Assembly: GCA_000727475.1 (NCBI GenBank)
Contig: KL647291.1
Coordinates: 1,925,527 to 1,989,526, forward strand
Direction of reading: 5' to 3'
Length of the DNA stretch: 64,000 nt
Source of the DNA: Sarcocystis neurona
Lineage: Eukaryota > Apicomplexa > Conoidasida > Eucoccidiorida > Sarcocystidae
Shown here: positions 57,401 to 64,000 of the stretch, in pieces
How positions within the stretch are numbered: position 1 is the stretch's first letter
Layout: every line of letters begins with the position of its first letter
The notes under the pieces: model-generated
Told to the model about the DNA's origin: nothing
Database searches by the model: none
What the model saw: the letters and a program-made list of their open reading frames with translations, nothing else
Position numbers and translations under genes: made by a program

Positions 57401-58794
57401 TCTTGGTAGCTAAGCATGTGTCTATCTACACATTTATAAGAACATGCAGAGCGATTGACGTCTTCCCGCGTGTGCGCGTGTACAGGTGTGTATAGGTACA
57501 AAGATCGACACGCACCTACTTATGTGCGTAGTCCACACACGTGCATATATTGAGAGATTAACCACAGGACAATATACACATATGTATCCACGTAATTATA
57601 GGAGTGTGTGTACATGGGGGTTTCGACAGCTTCTCTTTGCGAATAGGAAATGCGAGGGTATCTTCGATGTCGTGTGTGTCTACTAAAGTGTGTTTTGCTG
57701 GCGTGAAAAGGGAGAACGCTGCTTGCTGCAGCTGCTTGTTGCCTGGTGCTGGCCAGCGGCTTGCTCCCTTTGATCCTAGTCTACTCCCCAGATGCCGCGT
57801 TGTTAGCAGCAGCAGCAGCAAATCACACCTACAACTTTCGCCTCCGGTTTCCTTTCTGCCGTTGTAAAAGATAAAGAAGAAGCGAAGAGAAAAGAGCATC
57901 CGGCCTTCTCCTGGCAGATTTTCCTTCCTCTCTCTCCCTCTGTATATATCTGTGTTCGAGCATATACGCATACGCAGGACAACAGACGGAAACCTAGAAA
58001 ACAACTACAAGATATCACGAAGAGCAGTTGCAGCTTCCCCTTCAAAGAAAATTATCTGCGTGCGTACATCTATCTGTAGCAAATCACTTCACATAAATAT
58101 GCGCGTCTTTGTGTGTATAACTAAGCGCGTGTAGGAGGACACGGTAGGGAAATTGCGTGCAATCCTGCACCTGAAGCGACACTATTCAGTTGCGCACGTA
58201 CTCTTTGTACAGTTATGTAGATACGCATACACGTGTGTATGTATACGTACCCACAGTGCACATATGTATGTTGAAGTTTTTCAGAAAAAGGCATACGTAC
58301 TTCCACGTAAATATCTCTGGGCAGAAATTGACGGTGAACTGTCTAGGGGCGGCTGCCTTCGTACTTTCGCGTACACCTTTGTGGCGTAGTCTTCTCGTAA
58401 CTGCTCTTCGATAATGCAACCTCATCCTTCACACAGGAGCCCCTGCCTGGCAGCACGTACTGAATTGTTCCCTCTTTCCCTTTCCACCGTGAAACATACA
58501 CCGGCTTCAAGGCACTACGTATGCATATGTATCTGTACGTTTTCTGTAGACATGTATCTATTTGTGTACGGACATTTTCTCACAAATCTGAACATGATAT
58601 GTAATATGGAAGTCTCTGCGCGCGCGCGCACACACACACACACACACACGAGGGAGTGCGGCCTGGAGTATTCGCGTTGGTTTTTGTATACAAACGCATC
58701 TCAATGTAGCCTTTGCTTTTTTCTAGTGTCTCTCTCTCTTCTATATCACTGTTGCAGCTCGCATGCAATCAGTTATGCGTGTGGATCTTTGTGT

Positions 58795-58825
<31 letters not shown>

Positions 58826-59199
58826 TACATATGTATGTATATATATATATATATATATCAATACAGCCGTGCGTGACTCCATCAGCGTGACACCAAAACG
58901 GTAGAAAGACCCTTTTACAGCCTGCCTGTCTTCGCTTCCGCTCCCCGACGGCTGCGGTGTTCCTTGTCACAACACACGTTGGTGCGACTATATCTAAACA
59001 AAGAGGAGTTAACAAAATTCACTAGATTCCGTATGATACGTACATTTCGAGTGACTCTGTAGTCACTCCTGTCTCCCTCCACCTATGTATACAGAACAAA
59101 GACGTAGAGAGACGTAGGCAGATGCTCTACTAAGGCTAGTTTCTCTCGAGGTTTCTCTTCTTCTCATACGGTTATGTACATACGCGTTTATATGCCAAC
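54450..59199. other. microsatellite-rich non-coding region
   Basis: This is CAG-free DNA. TATATG arrays lie at 54.55-54.77, 55.56-55.73, 55.92-56.20, 57.23-57.33 and 58.80-58.86 kb, and a mixed (GC)n(AC)n tract at about 58617-58649. One stretch, 57.62-57.80 kb, is unique and protein-like on both strands; on + it follows an acceptor-like GGGGGTTTCGACAG at 57632, and on the minus strand it lies within 57558-58004. No exon chain could be built. Frames at 56.5-57.2 kb are short and overlapping. Confidence 0.45.
58617..58649. repeat. (GC)n(AC)n compound dinucleotide tract
   Basis: Alternating purine-pyrimidine throughout (CGCGCGCGCG then CACACACACA), a composition able to adopt left-handed DNA. 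Confidence 0.9.
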
Positions 59200-60243
59200 A
59201 TGTGTGGACCGGTACTGTGTGTAACACGTGTGCGCTTCCTAGTGGAAACTGGCGAGGTCCCCAGTCGCAAGTTCAGTTACAACCAACGGTGCGTTTCAGG
59301 TACACTGACGTACGCAGTGAGACGACGACGTGTTCAGACGGCGCTGGCCAGGCACGTGTGTTGTGCTAATCCACAGATATTTTTTCCTCAGGAGATATCT
59401 GTGCGGTGCAGGTGGACCCACGTCTACGAAAAAACTACATGTGGTCTTCCTCGAACCAATGCGAACTCGAGCACGTTGGCTGCATCTACGATGTTTACCG
59501 AGAGACACACTTTCACAGTGAGCGTAACAACTCACTGCTGCAGAGCTTCCAAGAGTACGTACACACACGTTCATGTATGTCTACATGCATACACACATCC
59601 ATACATAAATATATCTATCTATCTATTTCTATATATATATATATATGTATACACGTACTGTACGTGTCTGTACACGCCTGCGTTCCTCCACGAAGACCCC
59701 GTGGCGGATGCCCTTTCCTGCTGAGACTCTGTGTTATCTCCCGTGAACTTGTGAAGTCAACACCTCTGCGTGCGTGAAGTCTTCTGTCCGCTGGTAACTG
59801 CAGCTGCCACATTGCGTCTGCAGCAGCAACAGTTTCGACACCAAGCACCGCATGCAGCGGCACGACATAATTCTGTATTACCGAAGGTTGCTATACACCT
59901 TTTGTTCTTGCTCCAGCAGATGTGGGGTGTGAATCCCCGCATCTGCTGCTGGCGCGTCCCCTTTGTACAGCTGCCCGTACTGTTACGACTGCTACTGCAG
60001 ATGCTGGTCTTGCCGTTGCTGCTTTTACTACTTGTGTCCACGTTACACATGCTCCCAGTCTCGCCGCTACCGCAGGTGCAGCTTGTACTGGCGCCACAGA
60101 CTCTGTTGGTGTTGTTGCTACAGCGACTGCTGCTGCAGCGAGCGCAGCTGCTGCCGCACAAGCATGTATACTTTGTTGTTTTGCTGGTATCTCTGTACCC
60201 ATTTCCGTCGCGTGCGTCTCATCCACAACTCCGGTACCTGTAG
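59200..60243 (+). CDS. three-exon gene model, N-terminal non-repetitive domain plus Leu-rich tail
   Basis: Exons 59200-59299, 59392-59558 and 59824-60243 give 228 residues. The first junction is CAG|GTACAC to TATTTTTTCCTCAG, phase 1 conserved over a 92-base intron. The second is GAGTAC|GTACAC to TTGCGTCTGCAG, phase 0. The first two exons are non-repetitive with several Cys (CVTRVRFLVETGEVP; then VDPRLRKNYMWSSSNQCELE and VGCIYDVYRETHFHSERN), with little compositional bias. The third exon starts QQFRHQAPHAAARHNS and becomes Leu-rich (LLRLLLQMLVLPLLLLLL), possibly a membrane segment but also what CTG repeats yield. The frame is open upstream of the ATG at 59200 to a TAG near 59136, so the start may be earlier. 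No family is recognised. The exact second donor could be four bases upstream. Confidence 0.45.
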
Positions 60244-60767
60244 CGAGTGGAATGACTTTTTCTTGCTGTATGCATATCTCCTTTAATATGTGTGGCTCCC
60301 TCGCAGTACAGTGCCCCCTCGCCATAACCGTCTCCATGTAATCGAAAGAGACTGCTGCTACGGGTGTACAGGCTGCTACTTCTGCAGTGAATACGTGCTA
60401 CAGCCTTCACACTGGTACTGCTGTTGCTTCTAGTGCTCCTGCTGTTGCCGCTGGTGCTCCTGCTGTTCCTGGCTGCGCAGCTGCCGCTGGTGCAGCTGTT
60501 CGTGTAAGTCACCGTACGTGGCTGCCGCGGCAGCTGAGCAGGCCGATATTGCGGTCACGTATCCCGTAGCTGTTGCTGCTACTGCTGCTGTTCGGGCTCC
60601 AGAACTGCACTGATGCCTCTGTCCCTGCGACCGTCACAGCACCTGTCGCTTGGGCGAAGGCTGCTCCCTGGCTTGCTGGTGGTGTTGATGCTGTCCCTAA
60701 CAACTTGGTAGCACTGGCTGCAGAAGACCATTGGGCCGTAGCGCTGCTGCTGCGGCTGCCGCCATTG
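60244..60767. other. CTG-type low-complexity DNA, no supported gene
   Basis: Degenerate GCTGCTGCT/GTTGCTGCT triplets on +. Short frames on both strands (60387-60569, 60573-60812 plus; 60219-60512, 60509-60703 minus) overlap and lack signals. Confidence 0.4.
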
Positions 60768-61079
60768 CTAACTTTGTATCCACTGGAGTCGAAAGTAGGA
60801 GGGAAGCGCTAGACTCCCTCTACTGCCGCTAGTGTCATCCTCTGCAGCCGTCGATCCCTGCAATGGACGGGCTGCTTCCCAGCTGCCGTTGCTGCTGCTG
60901 TTGCCAACGTAATACTTGTGCGCATTTAGTAATCGGGGTGTTTTGCAGCACCTCACGCGGCTTTTGCTGCCGGTGCACCTGCAGTAGCCGAGGATTAATG
61001 TGCTGTCGCCGTGCTGCTGACAGACCGGCAGGAGCGCGTGCACCTCGTTTTCGTGCAGAATCCTCTCCGTATCGGTCAC
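60768..61079 (-). CDS. candidate minus-strand exon, unbiased Cys-containing sequence
   Basis: This 104-codon frame has ordinary composition, unusual for this block: TERILHENEVHALLPVCQQH, then ILGYCRCTGSKSRVRCCKT and LLNAHKYYVGN, ending with a Ser/Gly-rich part and TAG. The frame continues upstream past 61079 to a TAG-preceded acceptor-like site (CATCAGGAAATGTAG) near 61117, so it may be an internal or last exon. No ATG supports a start. Its closely spaced Cys suggest disulfides or metal binding, but no motif is recognised. The minus frame 60835-61110 overlaps it. Confidence 0.33.
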   Translation of the reverse strand: MTDTERILHENEVHALLPVCQQHGDSTLILGYCRCTGSKSRVRCCKTPRLLNAHKYYVGNSSSNGSWEAARPLQGSTAAEDDTSGSRGSLALPSYFRLQWIQS

Positions 61080-61130
61080 CGTGATACAGCGGCCGACGAC
61101 ACAGCAGCACTACATTTCCTGATGTGAAAC

Positions 61131-61538
61131 TCAGTAGCGGCAGTCACAGCAGTCCAGCAGCGGCAGTCGTAGCAGTCCGACTCCGACAGCAAGGAAACCA
61201 GGCAGCAGCGACAGCAGCAGCGCGAGTGACAAGCGTGACAACAGAGCTCGGATGCGCAGCGTAGTCATACACTCAGCGCCGTCAGCGGCAGGAGACGGCA
61301 GAGCACCAGCACGCGTAGCAAAAGAACGATCAGCGGCAGCAGCAGCATGCCAAAAGAGCAGCAGCAAGAAACGTGCCACCAGCAGCAACGCCCGCAGAAG
61401 TGACAACAGCTCGAAGCAGCACCAGTGCAGCTGCGTAAGCAACTGCTGTCTCATTTCCATGCCAGTTAGCCGCAGGAAATCTGGCCAGGGCGGCAGCATC
61501 GTGAGTCGTGAACTGCGCAGTAGCTGACCGTAGCACAC
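61131..61538 (-). CDS. candidate minus-strand hydrophobic frame
   Basis: The frame is open for 135 codons and reads a non-repetitive start (LTMLPPWPDFLRLTGMEMRQ), then Leu/Ala-rich helices (LLSLLRALLLVARFLLLLFW) and a second hydrophobic part. It could be a membrane protein exon, or the CTG-frame shadow of Ser/Arg-rich sequence on + (61252-61527). No splice or start evidence separates the two. Confidence 0.25.
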   Translation of the reverse strand: MCYGQLLRSSRLTMLPPWPDFLRLTGMEMRQQLLTQLHWCCFELLSLLRALLLVARFLLLLFWHAAAAADRSFATRAGALPSPAADGAECMTTLRIRALLSRLSLALLLSLLPGFLAVGVGLLRLPLLDCCDCRY

Positions 61539-62882
61539 TATCGCAATACCAGCAGCATCACCAGAGCAGCGGTGGTCTCAGCACGTAACAGAGACGTTCA
61601 GCCGCGGCAATATTGCACATGTAACGGTGGTAGCGACGGGAGATGACATGCAGGCAGCAGCACATCCACTATTACCAGCAGCAAAAGCAAACACAGCAAG
61701 GGCGAGCTCTCCGAGCCCTGACTTCCGTACCAGAAGCAGCAGTGGCATCCCCAGCGCTACCACGTGCCGCGGCAACACCAGCAGCAGCCTGCTTGGAGGA
61801 GTTTACAGAAGACGAGTGAATATTCCTTCTCGTTGCCCCTGGTCCTGCTGCGTGTGATGCGCCGCTGCTGTGAGGTGCTGCTGCTGTGCTGCTGCCTGCG
61901 TTCCGCTTGTTGTTGTTATCCTGCTGCATCCGTTTGGCTGTGTGTGCTTTGGCTGGCGCTGCAGCAGAACGGCAGGGGGGCAGTGTTGACGCTGCTGTCT
62001 CTCCACCCAACACGGACACGCAGAGCGTGCTTTGTGTGCCAAGATTTCGACGGCAGTGCATCCGCTACTGCAGTCCAGACACGGACTACGCAACACCTAC
62101 CCTTCACCAACACCAGGCAGCGTAGCAGCACCAACAGGAACAGTAGTTCTCCGGGCAGGTGGTAGGGCGACATGACGAGAGGCACCAGCATGACCAAGAG
62201 CAGCGGCAGCAGAAGGCGGGGCAGCGATACTAGGTTTCGCTAATGATCTATCAGTTCTAACACTGTAGTACAACTGCTGCCGCCTTGGCGGCAGCACCTG
62301 CTGCTGGCCCTGCGTATTGCGGAGCCGCATTGCGCCCGAGCTGCTGCTGCGCCTCCAGTGGTGCCGGTGCAGCAGCTCCTGGCGCGCAGTCGGTCCGGTA
62401 CAGGCCGACTGCTGACTGCACAGCATTACCTCGCTGTTGCGCCGCGACAGCGACGGTTGCCCTTCCTCTTTCATCTACAGACCGGTTCCGGTGTGCCTGT
62501 ACCCCCTCCTACTGCTACCTCCGTGACCGTTGTTGCTCTCCTGCAGTAGGAGCCCTGCAACAGTAGTAGGCAGGGGTCGCGGGCGCGGCGGCGACGCCTG
62601 CTCCTGCACGGTGTCCTGCTGCTGCTGCGTTCCGTACTTTGCGGCAGCTGCTCTTGCCGCACCTCCTACGCTGGTGTTGCTGTTGCTATTCTTGCGGATG
62701 CTGCCGCTGTGCTGCAGGTGCTGCTGCTGGTGCTGGTGTGGCAACCACCACCCTTCTTCAGTACGATAGCACTGCTGAACCTTGGTAGCGCGAATCTGCT
62801 GTTGCTCCTGTCGCGCACTGAGTCCCCCCGTTGCCCCTCGGTTGGCCACATTAATACCTCGGAGCCACAGTAATAATACGTC
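61539..62882. other. CAG/CTG low-complexity region, no supported gene
   Basis: Repeat orientation switches from CAG (+) to CTG (+) at about 61.8 kb. Overlapping frames on both strands (61672-62061, 62097-62474, 62475-62849 minus; 61764-62165, 62285-62566 plus) are 80-135 codons long and all partly repeat-derived. I cannot choose between them. Confidence 0.35.
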
Positions 62883-63215
62883 ATGCGGTGCTGCTGCTGT
62901 TACTGCTCGTGCGCGACTGCTCCTGCTGGTGGTTCCTGTCGCTCTTGCGCACTCCGGGAAGGACTACTAGCTGTTCTTGCGGCAGCTGTTGCGGCTGCTG
63001 GGGCCGTCAGCCGCATGAGAGGCGCGCGGCCCCGTGTGCATGACGCGGCCTTGTGCCGGCTGCTGCTCCTGCTCCTCGCACCAGTACGAGCAGCAAATTA
63101 TCCTTTTCCTTCTCTCGCGCTGCGCCTTCATGCAGTAGCTGTTTACAACGGCAGCAACAGCGAGGGCGGAGCCGTTGGAGCGCCTAGACTACGCACGTTA
63201 CTGCCGCAGCCGTGA
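62883..63215 (+). CDS. candidate exon, Ala/Leu-rich with ordinary C-terminal half
   Basis: It reads REGLLAVLAAAVAAAGAVSR, then RGARPRVHDAALCRLLLLLL and a non-repetitive end (NYPFPSLALRLHAVAVYNGS) to a TGA. A possible acceptor (CTGTTCTTGCGGCAG) at 62985 would begin the exon inside the frame. It may belong with the exon at 63418-63663 but no phase link was established. Confidence 0.25.
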   Translation: MRCCCCYCSCATAPAGGSCRSCALREGLLAVLAAAVAAAGAVSRMRGARPRVHDAALCRLLLLLLAPVRAANYPFPSLALRLHAVAVYNGSNSEGGAVGAPRLRTLLPQP

Positions 63216-63417
63216 CAGCGTTGCTTCCAGTACAACAGTAATAAAATAGCGGCGCAGGGGCGCCCGCGGCGGCCGCACGAAGAGAAACACGAGCCGCAGT
63301 ATTCGTTAGGGAGCTCTCTTCCCCGTTGCTTCTTTGTTGTTTTCCCAGCTCGCGCTGCTCGTACCTCTTCTCTTGTTGCAACGTTGTTGATGAATTTGAG
63401 TGATCGCTTTTCTGCAG

Positions 63418-63663
63418 CCTCTCCTGCTGGCTGCTCTGCGTCTCAGATCCTGCGCGGCAGCCGCGGCCGTTGCGTTGCAGCAGCACTTTCTCCCCAGACG
63501 TCGGCAACCGTTTGAAGAGTCGTTGTCGCAGAGCAGCAGGAGAGCAGCAGCGGCAGCGGAGGTATCGTGCTGCAGGAAGCTTCAAAGACAACAACTGCCC
63601 TACGCAGCAATAGTGCCGGCAAAACCATCACGGCAACTCAGACAAAAGTACGCATTTTCACAG
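63418..63663 (+). CDS. candidate internal exon, 82 codons, phase 0 to 0
   Basis: Acceptor TGATCGCTTTTCTGCAG ends at 63417; donor TTCACAG|GTAGAG follows 63663. The length is a multiple of three. It reads Leu/Ala-rich at first (PLLLAALRLRSCAAAAAVAL) and then an ordinary basic part (FLPRRRQPFEESLSQSSRR and IVPAKPSRQLRQKYAFSQ). The gene it belongs to would extend beyond the window. The remaining 63664-64000 is CAG-rich with overlapping frames on both strands. Confidence 0.38.
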
Positions 63664-64000
63664 GTAGAGATACGCGCTGCTGCAGCGGCGCCTCCCGATT
63701 ACCGGTAGCCTCCTGGACGGCAGCACTCTACACGTGGCCCTGCGCATCAACAGCGACTGCGCCAGCAGTAGCAGCACACAAACCGGCAGCAGCAGCAGCA
63801 GCACCGGAAGAAGCAGCGGCAGCAAGACTCGCACAAACCGACGACAGTCAGCGGCAAGAGCAAAGCCGCAGCAGCAGCAGTTCCGCAGCAGCACCAGCAA
63901 CACGAGCAGCAGCTCGGCCGTGTGGACAGGGGGCAGCAAGCGACGAAGGCAGCAGCTGCTTGAGCCGCATGTGCTGTAGTCTGTGTCTGTAGGGAGCGAG

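Noticed and set aside
1..64000. AAACCCT telomere-like arrays, transposon genes, tRNA or rRNA genes
   Set aside because: None could be found by eye; single TAGGGTT-like words occur only in isolation.

Overview
The window looks like nuclear DNA of a coccidian apicomplexan, most probably Eimeria. Three things point there: thousands of bases of imperfect CAG/CTG repeats that stay open in several frames and would encode Ala, Gln, Ser, Leu or Cys runs (the homopolymeric amino-acid repeats typical of Eimeria genes); pyrimidine-rich introns holding TATATG and TCTCTG microsatellites; and alternation of repeat-free and repeat-dense blocks like the feature-poor and feature-rich segments described for Eimeria chromosomes. 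No rRNA, tRNA, CRISPR array, insertion sequence or prokaryotic operon was seen, and no AAACCCT array. The genus is inferred, not proven.

Layout. 1-9.8 kb is almost free of CAG repeats. It holds a small three-exon gene model on + (2563-3610) and one long uninterrupted minus-strand gene (4988-9013) for a 1341-residue secreted-type protein with a degenerate repeat tail; the same frame stays protein-like past its stop. 9.8-11.6 kb has two alternative small gene models and a 0.7-kb imperfect inverted repeat. 11.6-15.7 kb is again repeat-poor, with one two-exon minus-strand model (14542-15442). 15.7-25.5 kb is CAG/CTG-dense, has an assembly gap (17875-18361) whose flanks are identical, and contains a 5.9-kb open frame on +.

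From 27.9 to 54.0 kb I can chain exons on + whose reading phases agree at most junctions into one very large gene (about 5.9 thousand codons or more, including a 10.1-kb exon). Its introns hold the microsatellite and minisatellite DNA. The sequence between Gln/Ala/Ser runs is leucine-rich and helical, but no domain is recognised with confidence. 54.5-59.2 kb is non-coding and microsatellite-rich. 59.2-60.2 kb carries a phase-consistent three-exon model, and 60.2-64 kb returns to CAG-type low complexity with isolated candidate exons.

None of the genes has a recognisable enzymatic function, and nothing shows that they work together. In the CAG-rich parts almost every frame on both strands looks protein-like, so models there rest on frame length, splice motifs and phase agreement, and need transcript data.
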